A stretch of 64,000 bases of DNA from Herbiconiux sp. A18JL235 (GTDB taxonomy: Bacteria; Actinomycetota; Actinomycetes; Actinomycetales; Microbacteriaceae). Below are positions 52,268 through 60,197 of the stretch, piece after piece. The translations under genes were made by a program, and so were the position numbers. The stretch is taken from NCBI RefSeq assembly GCF_040939305.1, contig NZ_CP162511.1, positions 2,604,001 to 2,668,000 of the forward strand, read 5' to 3'. The notes under the pieces were generated by a model, which saw nothing but the letters and a program-made list of their open reading frames with translations, ran no database searches and was not told where the DNA came from. Numbering within the stretch: the stretch's first letter is position 1; the number at the start of each line of letters is the position of its first letter.

Positions 52268-53248
52268 CTACGGGCAGCCGCAGGAGTGGCGCACGGTGAG
52301 GCCGACGGGCACGACGGTGGCGGGCTCGTAGCGCGCGTCGGGCGTGGCGAATCGTTCGAGGGCGCGGGTGGCGGCGAGACGGCCGAGGTGGGCCGGGTCT
52401 TGGTCGATGACCGTGACGGCGGGCGTGAGCCGGTCGGCCATCGGAAAGTCGCCGAACCCCACGAACGCCGCGCCCGAGCTCTTCAACGCCCCGAACGCGT
52501 GCATCGTCACGCGTGCGTTCGATGAGAACACGGCTGTCGGTGGCGAGGCGAGCCGGCTCAGCCGGTCGAGCTCGCGCCCCGCGCCCTCGTCGCTGCCGGC
52601 GTCGAAGGCGATGAGGCGTTCGTCGAGGGCGACCCCCGCATCCGTCAGCGCCTCGGTGTAGCCGCCGAGTCGGCGCCGTGAGCTCGGCGGATGCGTCTGA
52701 TCGGCGAGGAAGGCCACTCGCGTGTGCCCGTGGTCGAGCAGGTGCCGGGTGGCGAGGTACGAGCCGTCGCGGTCGTCTTCGACGAAATGGTCGGCGTCGA
52801 GGTCGACCGGCGCGCGGTCGACGAACTCGATCGGGGTCGTCTCCATCCAGGGCGCGAGCCAGGCGTGACTCGAGGCGACCGGCGCGAGCACCAGCCCCAT
52901 CAACTGCGTGCGCAACAGCGCCTCGAGCACCGAGCGTTCGCGCGCCGGGTCGTCGCCGATGCTCGTCACCAGCGTGGTGAGCCCGGCCGCCGAGCACACG
53001 CTCTCGACGGCGCGCACGATCGAGGCGAAGAAGGGATCGACGACATCGGGCACCGCCACGCCCACACTCGACGACCGCCCCGCCCGAAAGGTGCGGGCGA
53101 GCACGTTCGGCACGTAGTTGAGGCTCCGCATGGCGTCTTCGACGCGCAGACGGGTGTCGGGCAGCACGTGCGGGTCGTCGTTGAACACCCGCGACACCGT
53201 CTTGGCGCTCACTCCCGCCAGCGCGGCGACGTCTTGCATGGTGGCCAT
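52268..53248 (-). CDS. LacI-family transcriptional regulator
   Basis: The 326-residue product has the LacI HTH (MQDVAALAGVSAKTVSRVFND, residues about 4-24), hinge helix and a periplasmic-binding-like sugar domain with GVAVPDVVDPFFASIVRAVE and TAVFSSNARVTMHAFGAL. It is downstream of a kinase and aldolase on the same strand. The two TGNNANCGNTNNCA sites in the kinase promoter fit the LacI-family consensus, so it is the likely repressor of the cluster. AGGAG precedes the ATG. A hairpin separates it from the aldolase gene. Confidence 0.93.
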   Translation of the reverse strand: MATMQDVAALAGVSAKTVSRVFNDDPHVLPDTRLRVEDAMRSLNYVPNVLARTFRAGRSSSVGVAVPDVVDPFFASIVRAVESVCSAAGLTTLVTSIGDDPARERSVLEALLRTQLMGLVLAPVASSHAWLAPWMETTPIEFVDRAPVDLDADHFVEDDRDGSYLATRHLLDHGHTRVAFLADQTHPPSSRRRLGGYTEALTDAGVALDERLIAFDAGSDEGAGRELDRLSRLASPPTAVFSSNARVTMHAFGALKSSGAAFVGFGDFPMADRLTPAVTVIDQDPAHLGRLAATRALERFATPDARYEPATVVPVGLTVRHSCGCP

Positions 53249-53315
53249 GACCCGCTCCTCTCACGGCGTCGACCCGGCGCGCGCGACCCGAGCGGCGACC
53301 GAGGTGACGGTGTTC

Positions 53316-53357
53316 TCAGGGGGCGGAGCCGCGCATCCGCTCGGCGCCGCCCCCTGA
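53316..53357 (-). terminator. Hairpin terminator after the aldolase gene
   Basis: TCAGGGGGCGG and CCGCCCCCTGA form a perfect 11-bp stem around 20 bases, 18 bases after the aldolase stop and before the LacI gene. No U-run follows, so partial readthrough to lacI is possible. Confidence 0.6.
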
Positions 53358-53374
53358 AGACCCTGCCCGAGAGT

Positions 53375-54277
53375 CTACGGGCGGGCCGAGAGCACCTCGT
53401 CGATGACCGACTCGAGTTCGACCAGTCGCGGCAGCGCCTTGGTGGTGAGCAGCTCCTCGCGGGTGGCGGAGGAGATGGAGAGGCCGTCCTTCCAGAGCGA
53501 GCGGCCGGCCATGGCGCCGGCGGCGCCGTTCTCGACCGAGGTGCGCACCTGACCCACGAAGGTCTCGTGGTCTACGCCCGCCGACAGCACGGCCCACGGC
53601 ACACCGGCCGCGGCGGCGGTGACGGCGGCGGCACCCTCGGCCGAACCCGGGTACTGCAGCTTCAGCACCTTGGCCCCGGCGGCGACGCTGAGCGCTGCCG
53701 CGCCCTCGATGAGGGAGGGGAAGACCGCCTTGTAGTCATCGTCGCTCTCGCCGTCGAGCTGGTAGGTGAGGATCTCGACGATGAGCAGCACGCCCTCCGC
53801 CTCGCATTCCGACACCAGGCGGGCGATGTCGTCGAGCACGGCCGCCTCGTCGTCGCGGCGGTCGGCGCGCAGGTACCAGAGCATCTTCGCGGCGTCGCCA
53901 CCGAGGTCGCGCACGCGGCGCGGGGTCATTCCGTCGACGTAGCGGGTGCGCTTGAGGCCGTTCTCGACGGCGAACCCGGATGCGTCCATCGCCACGACGA
54001 GACCGGTGTCGCTGTCGAGGGTGCCGTCGTCGACGACGCGGGGCAGGGCCGTCTGCGGGTCGAGCAGGATGGCGGGCGCCTTGTTGCCGAGGAAGGCGAG
54101 CAGGTCGGACTTCGCGTCGGCGAGCTCCTCGGTCGAAATGCCCTCGGCACCGTTCGGCGCATCCTTCATGACGGCCTTCATGCCGTTGCGCTGGTCGGCG
54201 GCGACGATGAGCATGCCACCGGATGCGGTGCTGATCTTGGCGAGCGCGCGGCGTTCGAGGGTGGTGAGTTCGGTCAC
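53375..54277 (-). CDS. Class I aldolase related to YihT/LacD
   Basis: The 300-residue product is a TIM-barrel aldolase of the DeoC/LacD group. ISTASGGMLIVAADQRNGMK, the Schiff-base Lys strand KVLKLQYPG, AVLSAGVDHETFV and AAGAMAGRSLWKDG match sulfofructose-1-phosphate aldolase (YihT) and tagatose-bisphosphate aldolase (LacD). It probably splits a ketose phosphate to dihydroxyacetone phosphate and an aldehyde. Because the neighbour is a FGGY kinase rather than the YihV-type kinase, sulfoquinovose use is not indicated. The real substrate is unknown. Confidence 0.85.
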   Translation of the reverse strand: MTELTTLERRALAKISTASGGMLIVAADQRNGMKAVMKDAPNGAEGISTEELADAKSDLLAFLGNKAPAILLDPQTALPRVVDDGTLDSDTGLVVAMDASGFAVENGLKRTRYVDGMTPRRVRDLGGDAAKMLWYLRADRRDDEAAVLDDIARLVSECEAEGVLLIVEILTYQLDGESDDDYKAVFPSLIEGAAALSVAAGAKVLKLQYPGSAEGAAAVTAAAAGVPWAVLSAGVDHETFVGQVRTSVENGAAGAMAGRSLWKDGLSISSATREELLTTKALPRLVELESVIDEVLSARP

Positions 54278-54461
54278 GGGAGTGTCTCCTTGGTGAGGTG
54301 ATCGGGGGTGGGGATCGGGGGGGGTGAGGATCGGGGGCTGTCGGGCGTGCGGAGCCTGCGTGCGACGCGGGCGGGGTGGGGCGGGCGAGGTGGAGCGGGC
54401 GGGCGGGCGAGTCGGGCGAGGTGGGCCGGGCGGGCACCCAGCGGGCGCTGCTCGCCAGGGT

Positions 54462-55838
54462 TCAGGCGGTCGAGGTGGGGGCCGAGGCGGGAGTCGAGGT
54501 GGGGGTGAGGAGGCGGGAGGCGAAGACAGCGGCCCCGTAGGCGGTGTCCTGCGCCCGGTCGGAGACGCGCACCCCGGCGAGCACCTGCGAGCGGGCGCGC
54601 TGCACCGAGCGCATGCTCGCCCAGCCGCCCGTGAGCAGGGCGGAGGTCGCGGGCGGCACCTCGGCGTCCATCGCGGCGACGAGCAGTGCGAGCTCGTCGT
54701 TGCCGTGGCGGAGCACCGCGCCGAACAGGTCGGCAGGGCCCGCCCCGTCGGCGCGCACGACGAGTCGCAGCACGCCGTCGTCGTTGCGGGCGCCCGTCAC
54801 CTCGACGTCGCCGTCTTGCAGCACGCCCTGGTAGGGCTGCGCCATCACGGCAGCGTCGAGGGCGTCCCGGCCGGCGCGATCGTTCACGCCGACGAGCTGC
54901 AGGGTGCGTCGCATGATGAGTCCGGTCTTGACGCCCGCGACGAGCACCCAATTTCCCGGAACGACGTGGCGCACGCAGTTGATCAGCCGATCGGCCAACC
55001 GGGCGCGCGCGTCGAACGGGAGGGGCGCATCCAGAACCCGCAGCAGCACCTCGGCGGTGCCCATCGACACGTGGTATCGGTCGTCGGGGAACTCGCCGGT
55101 CGACACGGCCGAGACCAGGTGGTCGTGCCCGGCCACGGTGAGCCGTGCACCGGCGAAGGATGCGGGGAGCCAGTCGGCGGTCGCCTCGCCGAGCAGGGTG
55201 CCTGCGTCGACGAAGGGCGGCAGGAAGTCGGCGGTGACGCCGAGGTGGGCGAGCAGTTCGGGCCAGGGGGCTCCGGTGTCCTGGTCGAGGAGGCCGGTGC
55301 GGGAGGAGAGGGAGTACTCGGCGGCCTGCTCGCCGCCGAGGGCGGCGACGGCGAACTCGGGGAGGTTCAGCCAGCGGGCGCCGGTGAGGTCGAGGCCCTC
55401 GTCGCGCAGGTGGAGGAGCTTGATCACCGAGACCTGCACACCGAGCGGCAGGCCGGTGCGACCGGCGAACTCGTCGCGGATGGTGGGTGGGAGGGCGTCG
55501 ACCTGCTCGGCTCCGCGCGGGTCGAACCAGGCGATCGCCGGGGCGACGGGCTCGCCGTCGGCGCCGAGCACCACACCCGACTCCCCCATGCCCGACACGG
55601 CGAGCGCGCCGATGCGCACCTCGGGGCCGCGGAGCTCGCGCAGATCGGAGTCGACGAGCGCGACGAGCTCGCGCAGCGTGGCGACCAGATCGGCGGCGGT
55701 CATCGTGGTGGTGCCGCCGGGGCCGGCGACCCACGGCGTCGGCAGCTGGCGGATGAGCACCTCGGTGCCGTGCTCGTCGGCGACGAGCATCTTCACACCG
55801 GTGCTGCCGAGGTCGAGCCCTGCGACGAGCGTGTTCAT
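54462..55838 (-). CDS. FGGY-family carbohydrate kinase (xylulokinase-like)
   Basis: The 458-residue product is a two-domain sugar kinase. VAGLDLGSTGVKMLVADEHG is the phosphate-binding start, IAWFDPRG the sugar-side motif, VAGHDHLVSAV carries the catalytic Asp (about residue 235) and LTGGWASMRSVQRARSQVL is near the FGGY signature. It is somewhat short. It presumably phosphorylates a ketose or polyol for the downstream aldolase. GGAGCAG stands before the ATG. The promoter carries two LacI-type operators. No sugar transporter is adjacent. Confidence 0.9.
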   Translation of the reverse strand: MNTLVAGLDLGSTGVKMLVADEHGTEVLIRQLPTPWVAGPGGTTTMTAADLVATLRELVALVDSDLRELRGPEVRIGALAVSGMGESGVVLGADGEPVAPAIAWFDPRGAEQVDALPPTIRDEFAGRTGLPLGVQVSVIKLLHLRDEGLDLTGARWLNLPEFAVAALGGEQAAEYSLSSRTGLLDQDTGAPWPELLAHLGVTADFLPPFVDAGTLLGEATADWLPASFAGARLTVAGHDHLVSAVSTGEFPDDRYHVSMGTAEVLLRVLDAPLPFDARARLADRLINCVRHVVPGNWVLVAGVKTGLIMRRTLQLVGVNDRAGRDALDAAVMAQPYQGVLQDGDVEVTGARNDDGVLRLVVRADGAGPADLFGAVLRHGNDELALLVAAMDAEVPPATSALLTGGWASMRSVQRARSQVLAGVRVSDRAQDTAYGAAVFASRLLTPTSTPASAPTSTA

Positions 55839-55888
55839 GCGCTGCTCCGTTCTCCGACAACCTCATCCACCTCGCCGTCGAGGCGCCA

Positions 55889-55902
55889 TGTCATCGATGA
55901 CA
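55889..55902 (-). promoter_or_regulatory. LacI-family operator, site 1
   Basis: TGTCATCGATGACA fits TGNNANCGNTNNCA and is the core of an 18-bp perfect palindrome (55887-55904). It lies just downstream of the -10 of the kinase gene, over the expected transcription start. Confidence 0.75.
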
Positions 55903-55905
55903 TGC

Positions 55906-55935
55906 ACTGTAGCACGGCCATGTCATCGATGTCAT
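55906..55935 (-). promoter_or_regulatory. Promoter of the FGGY kinase gene
   Basis: On the minus strand ATGACA (55930-55935) and TACAGT (55906-55911) are spaced by 18 bases. Operators overlap both ends. Confidence 0.7.
55921..55934 (-). promoter_or_regulatory. LacI-family operator, site 2
   Basis: TGTCATCGATGTCA differs from site 1 at one base of the right half and still fits TGNNANCGNTNNCA. It covers the -35 and part of the spacer. The two sites are 32 bases apart, about three helical turns. Confidence 0.7.
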
Positions 55936-55969
55936 CCCCTCCACGTCGACCCCTCGACGCCTTCGCCCA

Positions 55970-56031
55970 ACTTTCTCGCGGACAAAGTCCGTGAAGAACT
56001 CGTTTGTCACGGACTTTGTCCGCAAGAACGT
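55970..56031. repeat. Long palindromic intergenic element, copy 2 of 2
   Basis: Arms 55970-55994 and 56007-56031 pair over 25 bp with two mismatches. The core GCGGACAAAGTCCGT is the same as in the element at 15148-15209. Position C-G next to the core in copy 1 is G-C here. It lies between the GntR gene and the kinase promoter, both on the minus strand. Confidence 0.85.
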
Positions 56032-56065
56032 GGTGGGGCGAGTGGACGGATGGGGACGGCGCGCG

Positions 56066-56878
56066 TCAGGCGTCGAGGGCGGCCTCGAGGCGCTCGCTGG
56101 CCCGGGTGAGGTGGACGGTGAGCACCTCGACGGCACCGTCGGCGTCACCCGCGGCGAGACGACGGAGGATCTCGTCGTGCTCGTCGGCGATCCGGTCGAC
56201 CGCGAGCAGACTCCGACCCTGCACCTGCACCATGCACAGACGCGCCTCGCCGACGAGCGACCCGTACATGCGCTCGAGCCGCTCGCTGCCGATGGCCTCC
56301 ACCAGCGCCGCGTGAAATCTCATGTCGGGCTCCACCGACGCGATCGCCGACCCCGGCCCACCCGCCGTGCCCACGGCCCTGGCGCCACCCACAACCGCTC
56401 CCGACGCGCCCTCGCCGTCGACGGACGGCGCGCGGCCCGCCGACCCCGGCTCACCCGCCGTGCCCGCGACCCCGGCGCCGCCCACCGCCGCCCCCGCGGC
56501 GCGCACGCGCGCGTTCGCTTCCGCCGCCTCGCGTGGCGCGCGGCGCGCGGCGGCGAGCTCGCGCAGCGCCGAGCTCTCGAGACGCAGGCGGGTGCGGTAG
56601 ATGTCGTGCACGTCGGCGGCAGTCAGCCGCGGAACCCGCGCCGAGCGGTTCGCCGACCGCTCGAGCAACCCCTCGGCGGTCAGCTTCTCGATCGCCGCCT
56701 TCGCCGTCGACCGCGACACGCCGTACTCCGCCGCGACCACCGCCTCCTTGAGCAGCTCGCCGCCCACGAGCTCCCCCGCGAACATGCGCCGCCGCAGGTC
56801 GTCGCCGACGGCATCGACCGCGGAGACCGTGCGCAACTCGCGCACCACGGGCGGTGGGTTCGCCTCGGTGCTGGTCAC
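56066..56878 (-). CDS. GntR/FCD-family regulator with a repeat insertion
   Basis: The 270-residue product has a GntR winged HTH (about residues 20-85, with AAEYGVSRSTAKAAIEKL) and an FCD ligand domain with metal-type residues in EPDMRFH, DEHDE and LTVHLTRA. The FCD domain is interrupted at about 129-182 by a Gly/Ala-rich insert containing two 16-residue repeats. The GTG at 56878 was chosen because GGAGGA lies six bases before it, whereas an ATG five codons upstream would include that ribosome site. It is divergent from the FAD/Fe-S dehydrogenase and probably controls it. FCD regulators of the LldR kind respond to lactate or related acids. Confidence 0.88.
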   Translation of the reverse strand: MTSTEANPPPVVRELRTVSAVDAVGDDLRRRMFAGELVGGELLKEAVVAAEYGVSRSTAKAAIEKLTAEGLLERSANRSARVPRLTAADVHDIYRTRLRLESSALRELAAARRAPREAAEANARVRAAGAAVGGAGVAGTAGEPGSAGRAPSVDGEGASGAVVGGARAVGTAGGPGSAIASVEPDMRFHAALVEAIGSERLERMYGSLVGEARLCMVQVQGRSLLAVDRIADEHDEILRRLAAGDADGAVEVLTVHLTRASERLEAALDA

Positions 56879-56936
56879 AGCCACTCCTCCCATGCTCGAC
56901 GGATGCGTCTCAAGACTAGCGAAAGCACCACGCTAT

Positions 56937-56958
56937 ACAAGTAAACTTGTCCGACAAG
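56937..56958. promoter_or_regulatory. Overlapping inverted repeats in the GntR/dehydrogenase gap
   Basis: Three half-sites stand in a row: ACAAG (56937-56941), CTTGT (56946-56950) and ACAAG (56954-56958). CTTGTCCGACAAG is a palindrome of the GntR/FCD type (TTGTC-N-GACAA). TATACA (56934-56939) may be the dehydrogenase -10. The array suits autoregulation of GntR and control of the dehydrogenase. Confidence 0.65.
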
Positions 56959-56995
56959 ATTTCCCTTTTTCACCTTCACGACCGATCGGCCTTCC

Positions 56996-59900
56996 ATGAC
57001 GCAGCGTCGCGCATCCGCTTCCTCCTCGAACACCCCCGCCGCGGCCACCTCGGCTGTTGCCGAGACCAGATCCACGTCCACCGCCACCGCAACCGCCACC
57101 GCAATGGCCACCGCCCTCGCCGACCCGGCCCGCGTCAGCACCCGCGCCATCGACCTGCACGCGAACGCCCACGACGCCTCCCACTTCCTCCTCGTACCCG
57201 AAGCGTTCGTCATCGCGAAAGACGCCGCCGAGGTCGGGCGCCTGCTCCGCGCGAGCGCCGAGTCGGGCACCAAGCTCACCCTCCGCTCCGGCGGCACGAG
57301 CCTCAGCGGCCAGGGCGTCACCGACGGCGTGCTGGTCGACGTGCGCCGCCACTTCCGCCGCATCACGATCGAAGACGACGGACTCGTCGTGCGCGTGCAA
57401 CCCGGCGCCACCGTGCGGCAGGTCAACGCCCGGCTCGCCCGCCATGGCCGCAAGCTCGGCCCCGACCCGGCGAGCGAGGCGGCGTGCACGATCGGGGGCG
57501 TGGTCGCGAACAACTCCAGCGGCATGTCGTGCGGCACCACCGGCAACACCTATCGCACGCTCCTGTCGATGACCGTCGTGCTGCCGAGCGGCACCGTCGT
57601 CGACACCGCGGCACCCGACGCGAACGAGCGCCTCCGTCACGACGAGCCCGAGCTCTTCGCGGGGCTCGAGCGCCTGCGCGACCGCGTGCGCGGCAACCCG
57701 GAGTCGGTGCGCATCCTCGAGCACCAGTTCTCGATGAAGAACACCATGGGCTACGGCCTCAACTCCTTCCTCGACCACGACGAGCCCGCCGAACTGCTCG
57801 CGCGGCTCGTCATCGGCAGCGAGGGAACGCTGGGCTTCGTGGCCGAGGCCGTGTTCCGCACGCTGCCCCTGCATCCGCACCTCGCCACCGGACTCGTCGT
57901 CTTCGACGACCTGCGCGCCGCGAACGAGGCCCTCCCCGGTATCGTCGCCACCGGCGCCTCCGCGGTCGAGCTGATGGATGCGCAGTCGCTCCGGGTCGGC
58001 AAGTCCGAGGCCGATGCGCCCACCGCCATCCGCGATCTCGACGTCGTGGCGCAGGCCGCCCTGCTGGTGGAGTACCAGGCCGCCAGCACGGCCGAACTGG
58101 CCGACGCACAGGCCACCGGTGAGCGCCTCCTCGCCGACCTCGACCTCGCGGCACCCGCGGTGCTGAGCGCCGACGCCACCACCCGCGCGACGCTCTGGCA
58201 CCTGCGCAAGGGGCTCTACGCCACCGTCGCGGGCGCCCGCCCCTCGGGCACCACCGCGCTGCTCGAAGACGTCGTCGTTCCGGTCGACTCCCTCGCCCGC
58301 ACCTGCACCGAGCTGAGCGTGCTGTTCGACCGCTACGGCTACGAGAACAGCGTCATCTTCGGGCACGCGAAAGACGGCAACATCCACTTCATGCTCACCG
58401 ACCTGTTCGAGGGCGAGGGGCTCGACCGCTACGAGTCGTTCACCGAGGACATGGTCGACCTCGTGCTCGGCGAGGGCGGTTCGCTGAAGGCCGAGCACGG
58501 CACCGGCCGGGTCATGGCGCCCTACGTGAGGCGGCAGTACGGCGACGAGCTCTACCAGGTGATGCTCGAGCTCAAGGCTCTCTGCGACCCGGCACGGATG
58601 CTCAACCCCGGCGTCATCATCACCGACGACTCCGCCGTGCACCTCCGCGACATCAAGCGCACGCCCACCATCGAGCCCGAGGCCGACCGCTGCGTCGAGT
58701 GCGGCTACTGCGAGCCGGTGTGCCCGAGCCGCGACCTCACCCTCACGCCGCGCCAGCGCATCGTCGTGAAGCGCGCCATCGCGACGGCGACCGCCGACGG
58801 CGATCACGCCCTCGCCGCCGAGCTCGAGGACGACTACGGCTACGACGGCGTGCAGACATGCGCCGTCGACGGCATGTGCCAGACCGCGTGCCCCGTGCTG
58901 ATCAACACCGGCGACCTGGTGCGGCGGCTCCGCAAGACGGGGCACGCGGGTTCCGAGAAGGCGGTCTGGAAGCAGGCCTCCGCGCATTGGGCCGGCACGA
59001 CGGCGGTGGCGTCGGCGGCGCTCACGATCGCTGACAAGATCCCGGCCCCGCTCGCGCCCGTGGTGAGCGGCGTCAACAAGCTCGGGCGTGCCGTGGTGGG
59101 CGACGACGTGCTGCCGCTGTGGTCTCCCGAGCTGCCCGCCGGCGGGCGCAAGCGCTCGAAGAACTCGATCTTCGGGCCCACCGGCGCGGGCGCCGGTGCG
59201 TCGAGGGATGCGGCAAGCACGACGGGTGCGGAGGTGACGACGGATGCGGGGGGCACCTCGGGCGAGACGGGCGCCGCGGGTGCGGCAGTCGCCGAGGCGG
59301 TCTACCTCCCCGCGTGCGTCAACACCATGTTCGGCCCCGTGGGAGAGGGGGTGCAGCGGAGCTTCGAGGAGCTGTGCGAGCGCGCCGGCATCACGCTCGT
59401 GCTCCCCGACGATGTCGACTCCCTCTGCTGCGGCACGCCGTGGTCGTCGAAGGGTCTGCCCGACGGTGCCGCGGTCATGCGCGAACGGGTGCTCGCGAGC
59501 CTGCGCCGCGCGACCCGCGACGGGGAGCTGCCCGTGGTCTGCGACGCGTCGTCGTGCACGGAGGGCATCCTGCACCAGATCGAGGCCGACACCGCCCGAC
59601 CCCCGATGCGCGTAATCGACGCCGTCGACTTCGTCGCGACGCGCATCCTGCCGCTGCTGCCCGAGCATGAGCGCATCGACTCGCTCGCGCTGCATCCCAC
59701 CTGCTCGTCGACGAGGCTCGGCATCAACCCGCAGCTCACCGCCGTGGCGGGGGCCGTCGCCGAGAGCGTCGTGGTTCCCGACGACTGGGGATGCTGCGCC
59801 TTCGCCGGAGACCGAGGGATGCTCCACCCCGAGCTCACCGCCTCGGCCACCGCCGCACAGGCGGCCCAGGTGCGGGCTGCGGGCGCCACGGCCCACGCGA

Positions 59901-59998
59901 GCTGCAACCGCACCTGCGAGCTCGGCATGTCCCGCGCCACCGGCGAGGAGTACGGACATGTGCTGGAGCTGCTCGCCGAGGTGACGCGCCCGCGCTGA
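56996..59998 (+). CDS. FAD- and Fe-S-dependent D-2-hydroxyacid dehydrogenase (D-lactate/glycolate type)
   Basis: The 1000-residue product joins an FAD-binding PCMH domain (LRSGGTSLSGQGVTDG near residue 97), an FAD oxidase C-terminal domain (to about 540), two [4Fe-4S] motifs (CVECGYCEPVCP about 566, CAVDGMCQTACP about 621) and a CCG domain pair (CCGTPW about 812, GCCAFAGDRG about 932). Such fusions oxidise D-lactate, glycolate or D-2-hydroxyglutarate at the membrane. An Ala/Gly/Thr-rich linker (about 722-765) and a Thr/Ala-rich N-terminus of about 40 residues are low complexity; MATAL at 57104 is an alternative start. It is divergent from the GntR gene. Confidence 0.93.
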   Translation: MTQRRASASSSNTPAAATSAVAETRSTSTATATATAMATALADPARVSTRAIDLHANAHDASHFLLVPEAFVIAKDAAEVGRLLRASAESGTKLTLRSGGTSLSGQGVTDGVLVDVRRHFRRITIEDDGLVVRVQPGATVRQVNARLARHGRKLGPDPASEAACTIGGVVANNSSGMSCGTTGNTYRTLLSMTVVLPSGTVVDTAAPDANERLRHDEPELFAGLERLRDRVRGNPESVRILEHQFSMKNTMGYGLNSFLDHDEPAELLARLVIGSEGTLGFVAEAVFRTLPLHPHLATGLVVFDDLRAANEALPGIVATGASAVELMDAQSLRVGKSEADAPTAIRDLDVVAQAALLVEYQAASTAELADAQATGERLLADLDLAAPAVLSADATTRATLWHLRKGLYATVAGARPSGTTALLEDVVVPVDSLARTCTELSVLFDRYGYENSVIFGHAKDGNIHFMLTDLFEGEGLDRYESFTEDMVDLVLGEGGSLKAEHGTGRVMAPYVRRQYGDELYQVMLELKALCDPARMLNPGVIITDDSAVHLRDIKRTPTIEPEADRCVECGYCEPVCPSRDLTLTPRQRIVVKRAIATATADGDHALAAELEDDYGYDGVQTCAVDGMCQTACPVLINTGDLVRRLRKTGHAGSEKAVWKQASAHWAGTTAVASAALTIADKIPAPLAPVVSGVNKLGRAVVGDDVLPLWSPELPAGGRKRSKNSIFGPTGAGAGASRDAASTTGAEVTTDAGGTSGETGAAGAAVAEAVYLPACVNTMFGPVGEGVQRSFEELCERAGITLVLPDDVDSLCCGTPWSSKGLPDGAAVMRERVLASLRRATRDGELPVVCDASSCTEGILHQIEADTARPPMRVIDAVDFVATRILPLLPEHERIDSLALHPTCSSTRLGINPQLTAVAGAVAESVVVPDDWGCCAFAGDRGMLHPELTASATAAQAAQVRAAGATAHASCNRTCELGMSRATGEEYGHVLELLAEVTRPR

Positions 59999-60008
59999 GC
60001 CCGATGCA

Positions 60009-60024
60009 CTCCGGCAAGCCGGAG
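60009..60024 (+). terminator. Hairpin terminator after the dehydrogenase
   Basis: CTCCGG and CCGGAG pair perfectly around CAAG, ten bases after the stop. No U-run follows. Confidence 0.5.
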
Positions 60025-60197
60025 CAGATGCGGCCCGGCTCAGGACGGGGGTGGGGCGCAGTGACCCGGAGCGGCGAGCGCGACGCGGAGGTGGGGCCGC
60101 GCGCCGGCCGCCGCGCGTCGTCGTGTGACGGGCGGCGACGGGCGCAGCGGCGATCCGTGCGACGATCGAAGAACCCGACCACGAGGAACCCCAGCGC

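Noticed and set aside
54278..54461. G-rich strand between the aldolase and kinase genes as possible regulatory repeat
   Set aside because: Only short imperfect GGGCGAGG runs; no clear site or structure beyond base composition.
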